DNA of 64,000 nt from Opitutaceae bacterium (lineage in GTDB: Bacteria > Verrucomicrobiota > Verrucomicrobiia > Opitutales > Opitutaceae): NCBI GenBank assembly GCA_024233285.1, contig JACKPU010000006.1, positions 62,001 to 126,000 on the forward strand. Direction: 5' to 3'. Position 1 is the stretch's first letter, and the number at the start of each line of letters is the position of its first letter. The translations under genes and the position numbers were made by a program. Positions 42,229 to 54,000 of the stretch are shown here, in pieces. The notes below the pieces were generated by a model. It had not been told where the DNA came from. It searched no databases and worked only from the letters and a program-made list of their open reading frames with translations.

Positions 42229-43194
42229 TCAGCGCTTGGGAATACTGAACTTGATCACCGGAGTGTCGTCGGCCGGGACGGATTCGGGAGCGGGTGCTTG
42301 CGGACGAACCGCGGGTTGCTCCGCGGGCAACGGTGCGACGGAGAGCGGCGAGTCGGTCGGAGGCAACAGGGCGAATCCGCGTTGGATCAGTTCCGCCATC
42401 TTGAGATCACGGGTCTTGGCCGCAGGCGAACCCATGATGACAGCAATGATGCGCCGACCGTCCCGGCGGGCGGTGGCAGCAAGACAAAAACCGGCGCCCC
42501 GGGTGTAACCGGTTTTCAAGCCGTCCACGCCCTCCACATTTTCAAGCAGGTGATTGTGATTGCGCATGTCGATCCGCGCATCGGGCGATCCGGCGCGGAA
42601 TGACCGCTCCGTCACCGAACTGTATTTAAGAATGTCGGTGTTTTGCAGCAGGTAGCGACTCAGCGTGGCGAGATCGCGCGGGCTGGTCAGGTCGCCGTCG
42701 GCGATTTTTCGATTAGCGGGTGGCAGGCCGTGCGGACTGCGAAAAGTCGTATGCGTCATGCCCAGCGAAGCGGCGCGCTGATTCATGAGGTCCACGAAGG
42801 CGTCAACCGAACCCGCGACCGCTAGGGCGAGGGCATGCGCGCAGTCGTTGGCCGACTGAATCATCAAGGCGTAGAGCATTTCCTCGACGGGAAATGATTC
42901 TCCCTGTTTGAGCCAAACCTGCGTGCCGCCGATCTTGGAGCTGGCCGCTCCGACCGGGACCGGCGTCTGCAAGGTGATTGCACCGCTGGCGAGGCGGTCG
43001 TGCACAATCAGAAACGTCATCAGTTTGGTGATGCTCGCGGGCGGGCTCACGATGTCGGCATTATCCTCGAACAGCACCTTGCCCGTGGCCGCATCGGTGA
43101 TGATGGCTCCCTTGTAGACATCCTCGGCCCGCAGCCCACCGACCGCGAGACAGGCAGTGAAGATTCCAATGGCGATGCGCAGCGCAAAAGTCAT
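42229..43194 (-). CDS. D-alanyl-D-alanine carboxypeptidase (S11, PBP5-like)
   Basis: A 321-residue exported penicillin-binding protein that trims peptidoglycan stem peptides. The start at 43194 gives a signal peptide (LRIAIGIFTACLAVGGLRAED). Active-site motifs: S54-ITK57 with nucleophile Ser54, S114-AN116, and K227-TG229. After the catalytic domain there is a short Pro/Ala-rich tail (APLPAEQPAVRPQAPAPES) with no visible C-terminal amphipathic anchor or PBP5 C-domain. Last of three co-directional genes with prfC and an alpha/beta hydrolase. Converges with the His-rich membrane protein gene. Confidence 0.92.
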   Translation of the reverse strand: MTFALRIAIGIFTACLAVGGLRAEDVYKGAIITDAATGKVLFEDNADIVSPPASITKLMTFLIVHDRLASGAITLQTPVPVGAASSKIGGTQVWLKQGESFPVEEMLYALMIQSANDCAHALALAVAGSVDAFVDLMNQRAASLGMTHTTFRSPHGLPPANRKIADGDLTSPRDLATLSRYLLQNTDILKYSSVTERSFRAGSPDARIDMRNHNHLLENVEGVDGLKTGYTRGAGFCLAATARRDGRRIIAVIMGSPAAKTRDLKMAELIQRGFALLPPTDSPLSVAPLPAEQPAVRPQAPAPESVPADDTPVIKFSIPKR

Positions 43195-43255
43195 GCGCAC
43201 GAGCGAGCGAATTTTTCGAAAGGCAAGCGAGCGAAAAACCGGCGGGCTGGCGCGA

Positions 43256-44011
43256 TCAGCGTGCGATGGCACCAAGGATGACGGCCGCGGTTTTTTCCGG
43301 TTGCCGCCAATGCGGATTGTGATCGCCGGACATGTTGATCACAGGCCAGCCCCGGGTCGCGGCGCGTTGAGCAAAAGCAAAGAACTCATCTTCCGCGGCG
43401 GTTTTGCCCTCCTCAATGGTGAGAAGGTAAGTGCTTGGGATTGCCGCGGCGTCAGGGTGGGTGAGAACCAGCTTGTCCGTGAACGTCTTGGCGGGTTGCG
43501 GCACATCGATCGGGTAAGGTTTGCCCGGCTTGACCCACCATGCGGGAATGAATCCATGCGCGGCCGCGGCCAAGAGCTTTTGGGCGGCCGGGCCGATCGC
43601 GTCGGCGGCGGACTCGCCGTTATCGGGCAAAATGGCGTCGAGATAGATCAGTTGGCGCAAACGCTCGGGCATCCGGTCGGCCACGCCGGTGATCACCATG
43701 CCGCCGTAACTGTGTCCGAGCAGAATCACATCATGCAGGTTTTCAAAACGGATGACGTTGAGCACATCCTCGATGTGGGTATCCAAGCCGATGTCCGCGG
43801 TCGCAAGGTGTGCGCGCTCGCCGAGCCCGGTGAGCGTGACGCGGCGCACGTCGTAACCGGCCGCACGCAGAAACGGTTCAATCCGGCTGAACTGCCAGGC
43901 CCCGCCCCAGGCGCCATGGACAATGAGAATGGTCTGCGGTGTTTTTTCGCCGGCGAATGTGGCGCCCGTCGAGGCGGCCAGAAACAGAAGGACGACGAAA
44001 ATCCGTTTCAT
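43256..44011 (-). CDS. Secreted alpha/beta hydrolase
   Basis: A 251-residue hydrolase with a signal peptide (RIFVVLLFLAASTGATFAG). The oxyanion segment is IVHGAWGGAWQF, the nucleophile elbow is LGHSYGGM with Ser101, and a late SGDHNPHW supplies the likely catalytic His. The form is close to the salicylate-esterase/hydroxynitrile-lyase-like group of alpha/beta hydrolases, which act on small esters; the substrate is not known. It lies 13 bp after prfC and 61 bp before the D,D-carboxypeptidase gene. Confidence 0.85.
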   Translation of the reverse strand: MKRIFVVLLFLAASTGATFAGEKTPQTILIVHGAWGGAWQFSRIEPFLRAAGYDVRRVTLTGLGERAHLATADIGLDTHIEDVLNVIRFENLHDVILLGHSYGGMVITGVADRMPERLRQLIYLDAILPDNGESAADAIGPAAQKLLAAAAHGFIPAWWVKPGKPYPIDVPQPAKTFTDKLVLTHPDAAAIPSTYLLTIEEGKTAAEDEFFAFAQRAATRGWPVINMSGDHNPHWRQPEKTAAVILGAIAR

Positions 44012-44024
44012 GGTTGAATCGCGA

Positions 44025-45656
44025 TCAGGTGAGTTCGATCGGCTGCTCGTGCAGCTTCAATTCGGGATTCTTTTCGACGAAGTAATTCATCGTCCATTCG
44101 TTGGGGAAAAGGACGATTGGATGATCGAATTTGTCGGTGCCGAAGCTGACGCCGCTTGCGACCACGATGGAGGAAACATCCTCGAGCGCGGGATGTGGTT
44201 CCACCCAGCGCAGGAGGGTCCACGGCGCTGTGGTCAGACGCGACTCGGCCTTGTATTCGGCGCGCAGGCGGTGTTGCACGACTTCAAATTGGAGCACGCC
44301 GACCGCGGCCAAGAGGGTGGAACCGGGCGGGGCGTTGCGCGCGTTGAACGATTGCACGACGCCTTCCTGCAGGAGCTGGTCGAGCCCGGCGCGGTATTTC
44401 TTCGAATCGGCCGGGATGGGGTTGGAAATGTAAGCGAAGACCTCGGACGGGAAACGCGGGATTTCGTCGTAGGCGATGGTGCGGTCCTCGGTGAGGGTGT
44501 CACCGATGCCGAATTCGCCGTGGCCGACCAGACCGATGACATCGCCGGGCCAAGCCTCGTCGACGGTCTCGCGTTCCTGACCGAAGAGTTTGTGTGAGGA
44601 CGACAGACGCACGGTTTTGCCGGTGCGCTGGTGTGTGACCGTCATATCGCGGGTGAACTTTCCGGAACACACGCGAATGAACGCGATGCGGTCGCGGTGC
44701 TTGGGATCCATGTTGGCCTGGATCTTGAAGACGAAGCCGGAGAATTTGTCGTAAGTGACCGGAATTTCGCGTGCCTCGGTGGGGGCGGGCAGGCCGGGCA
44801 CGGTGACGCTGACGGACTGGCGCGGGGCCGGTGGCACAGAGTCGTGCAAAAAACCGTTCAGCAAAAGCTGGATGCCGAAGTTGTTCACGGCGGAACCGAA
44901 ATACACGGGCGTTTGCTGGCCGGCGTGCACGGCGGCGAGATCAAAGGGATGCCCGGCACCGTCGAGCATTTCGAGCTGCTCGGTGACTTGTGTATAACTG
45001 TATTCGTCGAGTTTCTCGCGGACGGCGGGATCTTCGATGGAGGAAACCTTGACCGGGGCCTTGAATGCGCCGCTGGGCACGCGCTCGAACAGGTGGACCT
45101 GCCGGGTGCGCCGATCAAACACGCCCTTGAAGGACGGACCGTTGCCCAAAGGCCAGTTGACCGGCGAGGATTGGATGCCGAGCACGGTTTCGAGTTCGTC
45201 GAGCAACTCGAGCGGGTCCTTGGTCGGGCGGTCGCACTTGTTGATCAAGGTGAAGATTGGCACCCCGCGGCGGCGGCAGACCTCGAACAGCTTGCGGGTC
45301 TGGGTTTCGACGCCCTTGGCCGCGTCGATGACCATGAGCGCGGCATCCACGGCGGTCAGCACGCGGTAGGTGTCCTCGGAGAAGTCCTTGTGTCCGGGGG
45401 TATCGAGCAGGTTGACGGCGCAGCCTTCGTATTCGAATTGCAGGACGGTGGAGGAGATGGAAATGCCGCGCTGCTTTTCGATTTCCATCCAGTCGGACGC
45501 GGTGGCGCGGGCGTTCTTGCGGTCCTTGACCGCGCCGGCGAGATGAATGGCGTTGCCGTAGAGCAGGAACTTTTCAGTGAGCGTGGTTTTGCCCGCGTCG
45601 GGGTGCGAAATGATCGCAAAGGTGCGGCGGCGGGCGATTTCCTGGGCGGGTGACAT
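44025..45656 (-). CDS. prfC: Peptide chain release factor 3
   Basis: A 543-residue translational GTPase that releases class I release factors from the ribosome. G1 SHPDAGKTTLTEK, switch I containing RGISISSTVLQF, G3 LLDTPGHKDFSEDT and G4 NKCDRP are clear. The motif AGAVKDRKNARATASDWMEI is characteristic of RF3. The start at 45656 (MSPAQEIARRRTF) was chosen, since 82 upstream in-frame residues overlap the divergent rlmI 5' end. It is followed closely by the hydrolase gene. Confidence 0.96.
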   Translation of the reverse strand: MSPAQEIARRRTFAIISHPDAGKTTLTEKFLLYGNAIHLAGAVKDRKNARATASDWMEIEKQRGISISSTVLQFEYEGCAVNLLDTPGHKDFSEDTYRVLTAVDAALMVIDAAKGVETQTRKLFEVCRRRGVPIFTLINKCDRPTKDPLELLDELETVLGIQSSPVNWPLGNGPSFKGVFDRRTRQVHLFERVPSGAFKAPVKVSSIEDPAVREKLDEYSYTQVTEQLEMLDGAGHPFDLAAVHAGQQTPVYFGSAVNNFGIQLLLNGFLHDSVPPAPRQSVSVTVPGLPAPTEAREIPVTYDKFSGFVFKIQANMDPKHRDRIAFIRVCSGKFTRDMTVTHQRTGKTVRLSSSHKLFGQERETVDEAWPGDVIGLVGHGEFGIGDTLTEDRTIAYDEIPRFPSEVFAYISNPIPADSKKYRAGLDQLLQEGVVQSFNARNAPPGSTLLAAVGVLQFEVVQHRLRAEYKAESRLTTAPWTLLRWVEPHPALEDVSSIVVASGVSFGTDKFDHPIVLFPNEWTMNYFVEKNPELKLHEQPIELT

Positions 45657-45747
45657 GGCGTAAAGTGTCAACTCAACAGGATTGCGTGTGAAGGGAAAGC
45701 TTGGAGTTTTAGCTTCCCCCGGGAACATGGGCCGGGATGATGCGCCC

Positions 45748-46908
45748 ATGACGAACAGCCTGAAACTCAAACCTAATGCCAAGGGACGCGTCCTCGCGGG
45801 GCATCCCTGGGTGTTTGCCAATGAGATCGAGGCGTTGCTGCCAAGCGACTTCGACGGAAAGGTCGTCGAATGCCGTGACCGCACCGGACGCTTCTTGGGC
45901 ACGGGGCTCTACAACTCGCGTTCCCAGATTGTGTGGCGGCGCTTGAGTCGCGATCGGGTCGAGCTCGACGAAGCGTATCTGCGCGGGGCGCTGACCCGGG
46001 CCTTGGCGCGTCGAGGGGCCGGAAAATTCCAACGCTTGGTTTGGTCGGAATCGGATGAACTGCCCGGGGTGGTGGCCGATCAGTTTGGCGACACGGTTGT
46101 CCTGCAGATTCAGACATTGGCGATGGATGCGGTGGCGGATCAGCTTGCCCGCTTGCTGGTCGAGCTGGCCGGCGTGAAGGAAGTGATCTTTCGCAATGAT
46201 TCGAACCTGCGCCGTTTGGAAGGACTCGCGCAGGAAGTGCGGACGCTGTCTGGCGAACCGTGGGAACCGCGCTGGGCGACGATCGATGGATTTGATTATT
46301 GGCTCGAATTGCAGCATGGCCAGAAGACCGGGTTTTACCTGGATCAGCGCGAGCAGCACAGCGTGTTGGAAAAATACTGCGCGGGTAAGCGCGTGTTGGA
46401 CACGTTCTGCAACCAAGGCTCGTTTGCGCTGCACGCCGCCCGCGCCGGGGCGACGGAAGTGCTGGGGCTCGATAGTGCCGCCGATGCGATTGAACAGGCG
46501 CGACGCAACGCGGAGCGCAACAGCGTCACGGCAAGTTTTGAGGTCGTGAATGTCTTCGACTGGTTCAACGCCAAGGAACGCCAAGGCGAGGCGCTGTGGG
46601 ATGTGATCGTGCTCGATCCTCCGCCGTTCGCGAAATCGAAGAAGGCGATGGACGGCGCCCTGCGCGGTTACAAGGAGCTCAATTTACGGGCGATGCAACG
46701 GCTGGCCCCGGGTGGCATGCTGGCGACGTATACCTGCTCACATCACATGCAGGATGCGGAATTGCGCGGGGTGGTGGCGGCAGCGGCGGCGGATGCGAAG
46801 CGCCGCGTGCAGGTGGTCGAATTCTGCCATCAACCGGCGGACCATCCGGTCTTGGTGACGATGCCGGAAAGCGAATACTTGCGCGGGTATATTTTGCGGG
46901 TGGAGTGA
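45748..46908 (+). CDS. rlmI: RlmI-like 23S rRNA/SAM-dependent methyltransferase
   Basis: A 386-residue protein with an N-terminal PUA domain (LKPNAKGRVLAGHPWVFANE) and a C-terminal Rossmann methyltransferase. The SAM motif is VLDTFCNQGSFALHAARAGA, then LGLDSAADAIEQARRNAERN. The catalytic segment is VIVLDPPPFAKSKK, and a later TYTCSHHM supplies the second catalytic Cys of the RlmI/RsmB-type cytosine-C5 methylases. The family modifies 23S rRNA cytosine. In-frame ATGs at 45682 and 45727 exist; 45748 was chosen because it opens directly on the PUA domain. Divergent from prfC; a REP-like doublet follows the stop. Confidence 0.88.
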   Translation: MTNSLKLKPNAKGRVLAGHPWVFANEIEALLPSDFDGKVVECRDRTGRFLGTGLYNSRSQIVWRRLSRDRVELDEAYLRGALTRALARRGAGKFQRLVWSESDELPGVVADQFGDTVVLQIQTLAMDAVADQLARLLVELAGVKEVIFRNDSNLRRLEGLAQEVRTLSGEPWEPRWATIDGFDYWLELQHGQKTGFYLDQREQHSVLEKYCAGKRVLDTFCNQGSFALHAARAGATEVLGLDSAADAIEQARRNAERNSVTASFEVVNVFDWFNAKERQGEALWDVIVLDPPPFAKSKKAMDGALRGYKELNLRAMQRLAPGGMLATYTCSHHMQDAELRGVVAAAAADAKRRVQVVEFCHQPADHPVLVTMPESEYLRGYILRVE

Positions 46909-46910
46909 GG

Positions 46911-46989
46911 TGTAGGGCGGGGATTCCGATCCCCGCCAATACGCCGATGCGTTAAATGAAAAAGGCGGGATCAGCGATCCCGCCCTACA
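46911..46989. repeat. REP-like palindrome doublet (BIME-type)
   Basis: Two hairpins in inverted order: TGTAGGGCGGGGATTCCGAT then CCCCGCC (46911-46937), and GGCGGGATCAGCGATCCCGC then CCTACA (46964-46989). The ends TGTAGGGCGGG and CCCGCCCTACA are themselves perfect inverses. It fills the convergent gap between rlmI and the coiled-coil gene and may act as a bidirectional terminator. Confidence 0.75.
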
Positions 46990-47009
46990 ATTGAAAAGAT
47001 TGAGCTGGT

Positions 47010-47582
47010 TTACCGCAGCACTTCGTCGAGCTGGCGCCGCATCGTTTTGAAGGCATTGAGTTGCTCCTTGAGCTCCGCCTCCTCCTTTCGGGTGCGCACG
47101 TGCTTCATCGCTTCGAGAATGTCGCGCTCGGTTTCCATCAGGTTGACGCGTTCGGCGGCGACGCTTTTGCGCTGACCGGCGGTTTTGCCGCCGAAGATGG
47201 CGAGGACCTTGGGGGCGTCGTCGCTGTTGAGCGATTCGTCGAGCTCACTGGGTTTGAGCTTCTTCTTGGCGCGCTCGATCTCCTTGTTGAGCTTCTTGAT
47301 CTCAATATCGAGTTCGGAGATGCGACTGCTGCTGACCGTAAACGCCGGCATCATCATGGTGGGCTCGTCGGCCTCGTCACTGGCCTGCGCGCTGGCCTCA
47401 GCGTCCGGCCGTGATTCGTCCTTGGCCGATTCCTTGTTGGCGCGTCGTTCGGCATGCTCGGCGAGATTGGCTTTCACGCGGGCCTCTTGTTCGGCCTTGG
47501 TTTCGGGTGATTCTTCAGATGCGGAAGCGGCAAGAGGGCACGCGAGACTCAGGGCGACAACGGAGAGGATGGGGAGGCGCAT
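47010..47582 (-). CDS. Secreted coiled-coil protein, unknown function
   Basis: A 190-residue protein with a signal peptide (LPILSVVALSLACPLAASA). The rest is highly charged: an acidic/Ala-rich spacer (DAEASAQASDEADEP), a short hydrophobic patch PTMMMPAFTVSSSR, then long helices rich in Lys/Glu (ISELDIEIKKLNKEIERAKK; ETERDILEAMKHVRTRKEE), probably coiled coils. No known domain is recognised. It lies downstream of enolase, from which it is separated by a strong terminator, so it probably has its own promoter in 47583-47632 or depends on read-through. Confidence 0.7.
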   Translation of the reverse strand: MRLPILSVVALSLACPLAASASEESPETKAEQEARVKANLAEHAERRANKESAKDESRPDAEASAQASDEADEPTMMMPAFTVSSSRISELDIEIKKLNKEIERAKKKLKPSELDESLNSDDAPKVLAIFGGKTAGQRKSVAAERVNLMETERDILEAMKHVRTRKEEAELKEQLNAFKTMRRQLDEVLR

Positions 47583-47632
47583 GATAATAGTAAGCTAGTG
47601 GACTTGGACCGCGCGTCGAGGTAAGTGTGCGT

Positions 47633-47662
47633 AAAAAAAGCCGGTCCTTTGGGACCGGCTTT
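47633..47662 (-). terminator. Rho-independent terminator of enolase
   Basis: On the minus strand AAAGCCGGTCC (47662-47652) and GGACCGGCTTT (47647-47637) form a perfect 11-bp stem with a 4-nt loop, running into a T-tract. It begins 20 bp after the enolase stop. The best intrinsic terminator in the window. Confidence 0.92.
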
Positions 47663-47681
47663 GAAGCCTAGGGCAATCGCC

Positions 47682-50137
<2,456 letters not shown>

Positions 50138-50235
50138 ACCGGGTTTGGGTGAAGCAACCTAAAACCAGAAGGTATATTACCCGGTGCCGGAAATGGATTT
50201 GCCATGCGCGAGGGGCGCGCCAGTGTGGTCAGCGC

Positions 50236-50655
50236 ATGAGCTCCGCTGATCCTGAAGCACCCCAAGAGACTGCACCGAAAGATGCGATTCTGTTGATCGA
50301 TGATGAGCAGCCGTTGCTCGATGTCTTCACGGCGGCGTTGAAAGGCCAGTTCGAAGTGACCACGGCGAATTCGGTGCGGGAAGCGGAGTATCTGCTGCAT
50401 AAGAAGCAGTTCAAGGTTGTCGTGGCCGACCACCTCATGCCCGGTGGCAATGGCATGAGTTTTCTGGTGCGGGCGCGGGAAGAGTTTCCGCACATGCAGC
50501 GCATCCTGGTGACCGGTTACATGAAGCCCGAGATGCTATTGCGCAGTGTGAACGAGGCGGCGCTGTTCCGCTACCTGCTCAAACCGGTCTCCTTGGCCGA
50601 GCTCATGAAGGTCGTTGCTGAAGCGGCCAAACTGCACGACCAGCTGGTCGCTTGA
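50236..50655 (+). CDS. Single-domain response regulator (receiver), first of a pair
   Basis: A 139-residue CheY-like receiver with no output domain. Acidic pair DD at residues 22-23, phospho-acceptor Asp65 in VVVADHLMPGGNG, Thr93 in LVTGYM and Lys116 in LLKPVS. The start at 50236 (MSSADPEAPQ) leaves out a 29-residue basic upstream extension. The second receiver gene begins 10 bp downstream. No histidine kinase is next to it. The ADHLMPG and VTGYM motifs are shared with its neighbour, suggesting duplication. Confidence 0.88.
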   Translation: MSSADPEAPQETAPKDAILLIDDEQPLLDVFTAALKGQFEVTTANSVREAEYLLHKKQFKVVVADHLMPGGNGMSFLVRAREEFPHMQRILVTGYMKPEMLLRSVNEAALFRYLLKPVSLAELMKVVAEAAKLHDQLVA

Positions 50656-50665
50656 ATCACCCGTT

Positions 50666-51049
50666 ATGCCACCAGCCGACTCCTCTCCGGTGATTCTGTT
50701 GGTGGATGATGAACAGGAATTGCTCACCGCTTTCAGCCTGCATTTGGGTGAACTCTATCATTTGGAAACGGCCAACACCGCCGCCGAGGCGGACATGATT
50801 CTGGGTCTGCAGAAAGTGGATCTCATCATTACGGATCACTTGATGCCGGGCGAAAGCGGCTTGGATTTCCTTATGCGTGTGCGGGAGCATTTCCCCGAGA
50901 CGAAACGCATTCTCGTGACGGGATACATGAACCCGGATTTGATTTCCCGAGCCGAGACCTTGGCCGGGCTGAGCGCCTGCTTGGTGAAGCCCGTGAGCCG
51001 TGAACAGCTGCTGACGACGGTCCAGTCCGCGTTAGCCGTCGGCGCGTGA
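50666..51049 (+). CDS. Single-domain response regulator (receiver), second of a pair
   Basis: A 127-residue CheY-like receiver. Acidic pair at residues 14-15 (LLVDDEQ), phospho-acceptor Asp57 in IITDHLMPGESG, Thr85 in LVTGYMNP and Lys108 in LVKPVS. It resembles the upstream receiver over the DHLMPG and RILVTGYM stretches, so the pair probably arose by tandem duplication. Its 3' end overlaps the 3' end of the uvrA fusion gene on the other strand by 18 bp. No output domain and no kinase gene nearby. Confidence 0.88.
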   Translation: MPPADSSPVILLVDDEQELLTAFSLHLGELYHLETANTAAEADMILGLQKVDLIITDHLMPGESGLDFLMRVREHFPETKRILVTGYMNPDLISRAETLAGLSACLVKPVSREQLLTTVQSALAVGA

Positions 51050-54000
51050 GCTTGCGGTTGGCCGGCGTTGCAGTTTGGGGACAAGATAGGGCGCAGTCGG
51101 GGAACGTTTGATTTTGGCGATACCGTTGACCGGACCTTGATAGAGCAACTGACCGCCGTCCGGTCCGCCGGATGGCCCGAGCTCGACGAGATAATCCGCT
51201 TCGGCGAGCAAATCGAGATGGTGCTCGATCACGACCACGGTGTGGCCTTGATCGACGAGCGAGTGCAGCACGTGGATGAGCTTTTCGCAGTCGCTCAGGT
51301 GCAGGCCGATGGTGGGTTCTTCCAGCAGGTAGAGATTTTGGGGCGTTTCCCCGCGTGATCGTTCCGTGTAGCTGGCGAGTCCGCGCGCCAGTTCCGTCAC
51401 GAGCTTCAGCCGCTGGGCTTCACCGCCGGAGAGGGTGGGCGAACTTTGGCCGAGGGTCAGGTAGCCAAGCCCGCAATCCACCATCAGCCGGCAAACCTCG
51501 GAGAGTTGCGAATGGAAGTCGAAGAACGCCACGGCCTCCTCGAACGTGAGCTGCAAAACCCCGCCGATGTTCCTGCCTTTCCAAGTGATGTCGGCGAGCT
51601 CGGCCGCGTAGCGTGAACCGCCGCAATCCTCACACGGCAGGTAGGTGTTCGGCATGAAGGCCATCTCGAGTTTGATGCGACCGGCACCGGCGCAGGTTTC
51701 ACAGCGACCGCCGGCGGTATTGAACGAGAAACGCCCGGCGTTGTAGCCGCGAATTTTCGCATCGGGCAGCGAGGCGAAGAACTGCCGGATGAGATCGAAA
51801 ATGCCGAGATACGTGGCGGGGGTGGAGCGCGGGGTCTTGCCGATCGGCGATTGATCCACCTCGATCACGGACTTGAAGCTGGCCGCGCCGCGCAGTTCCG
51901 CGAAGGGCGGGTTGTTTGCCTTGCGACCATTTCCTGTGGCGGCGGGTTCGGTGGCAAAGTTCGTCGCACTCACAAACTGGCGGCCGGTGAGGCGCGGTTT
52001 TTTCGCCTTGATGGCATGGTTGACCGCGGGGTGGAGCACGTCGCGAAAGAGGGTGGATTTGCCGGCGCCGCTGGGACCGGCGACCATTGTCAGGCGGCCC
52101 AGCGGCACGCGCAGATCAAAGCCCTGGAGATTGCGATAGGCGGCGTTGCGCAGTTCGAGCCAAGCGCGCGATTTGCCCGAGACCGCAGGCAACGAGCGGT
52201 AGCTGCCGCGGAGCGGGTGGGTGATGCCCTGCTTGAGGAACAGTCCGGTGAGCGACCGGGCACTGCGTTTAATCTCGGCCGGCGTGCCGTTGGCCAAGAG
52301 TTCGCCGCCGTGCACGCCGGCGGCGGGGCCGAGATCGATGATGCGGTCGGCGCGCTCCATCAATTCGTCGTCATGTTCGACCACGAGCACGGTGTTTCCC
52401 TTGGCGCGGAGCGATTGGAGCGTTTCGATCAGGCGGTCGTTATCCCGGGCGTGCAGACCGATGCTCGGCTCGTCCAACACATAGAGGACACCCGAGAGAT
52501 TGGAGCCGAGTTGCGCGGCCAGGCGGATGCGCTGGGCTTCGCCGCCGGACAGAGTCTCGGTGGGACGGTCGAGCGCGAGATAGCCAAGGCCGACGTGATC
52601 GAGGAACTTCAATCGCTCTTCGATTTGCGGCACGATGTCCTGGGTGATGAGTTTGCCGCGCGCGTCGAGGGCGAGTTGGTGAAGATTGGTCAACAGTGAG
52701 GCGGGCGTGTCGCGCAGCAATTCAGGCAAGGACAGCGCAGCCTTGCGTCCGCGAAAGTGCAGTTTCACCGCCCGCGCGGTGCGATTGAGTCGTTGACCCT
52801 GACAATCGGGGCAGGCCGTGCCGTCGTCCGAGACATCCTCGGCCGCGTCGATGCCGAAGCTGCGCAACCGGGCCAAGGGATCGTCTTCATCTTCCTTGGG
52901 CTCGAGCATCCATGGATAGACCTTGCCGTGGCCGCGACAGGTCGGGCACCAACCGCGCGGTGAATTGAAAGAGAAGTGCTTCGGATCGAGTTCGGGGAAT
53001 GACTCGCCGGACTCGACGTCGGTGCGGGTGGTGGAAAACCAGGAGAGGACTTCACCTTGGGGCGTGAGGAGAAAGCACGCGCCCTTGCCGAGGCGCAACG
53101 CGGTATCGAGCGCTTCGGCCGATTGTGGGTGCGTTTTGAGATCCGCCACGACGACCTCGATGTCGTGTTCGCGATATCGATCGAGCTTGGTGAAGGCCGC
53201 GACAGCGAGCAACTGGCCGTCGGCCCGCATCAGCTCGTAACCCTGTTTGGCGATCCATGTGGCGATGGGCTGATGATGTCCCTTGCGCCCGCGAATGAGC
53301 GGGGCGCAGAGGTAGAGATGCTTGGCCCGCTTCGCTTTGGGCGTGGCCTGCACACGAGTGAGTAATTTGCGCAGTTGCGCCGGTGACAGCGGTTCGACGG
53401 GCTTGTCAGTGTCGGGGTGATGTTGCACGCCAAGCCGCGCGTAGAGCAGCCGGAGGTATTGGGCGACTTCGGTGATGGTGGCGACCGTTGATTTGCGCGA
53501 CCCGCGGGTGACGCGCTGTTCGATCGCGACGGTCGGCGGAATGCCGGTCAAGCGATCCAGTGCGGGCCGGGGCAACTGTTCCACAAACTGGCGCGCATAG
53601 GGCGACATCGATTCCATGAACCGCCGCTGGCCCTCGGCGAACACGATATCGAACGCGAGGGTGGATTTCCCCGAACCTGAAACCCCGGTGACGACCGTGA
53701 GCTCGTGATGCGGAATGGTGAGCGAGAGATTCTTGAGGTTGTTTTCCCGCGCGCCGGTAATCGTGAGTTCGGCGCCTGCGCTGGCAGGGTGGTAAGTTCC
53801 AGGGGCCTCCGCAGCCTGGAGTTCGGGCAGAGCGGCATCGGATGCGTGCACGCCACGCAACGCTGCGCGGAGGAAAGGCGAGGTGGCGGTGGTGGCCTTG
53901 ACAACAGTTTCGGGCGGGCCGGCCGCAATGACGCGACCGCCGCCGGAACCCGCCTCAGGCCCAATCTCAATGATCCAGTCGGCGGATTTGAGCACGTCGA

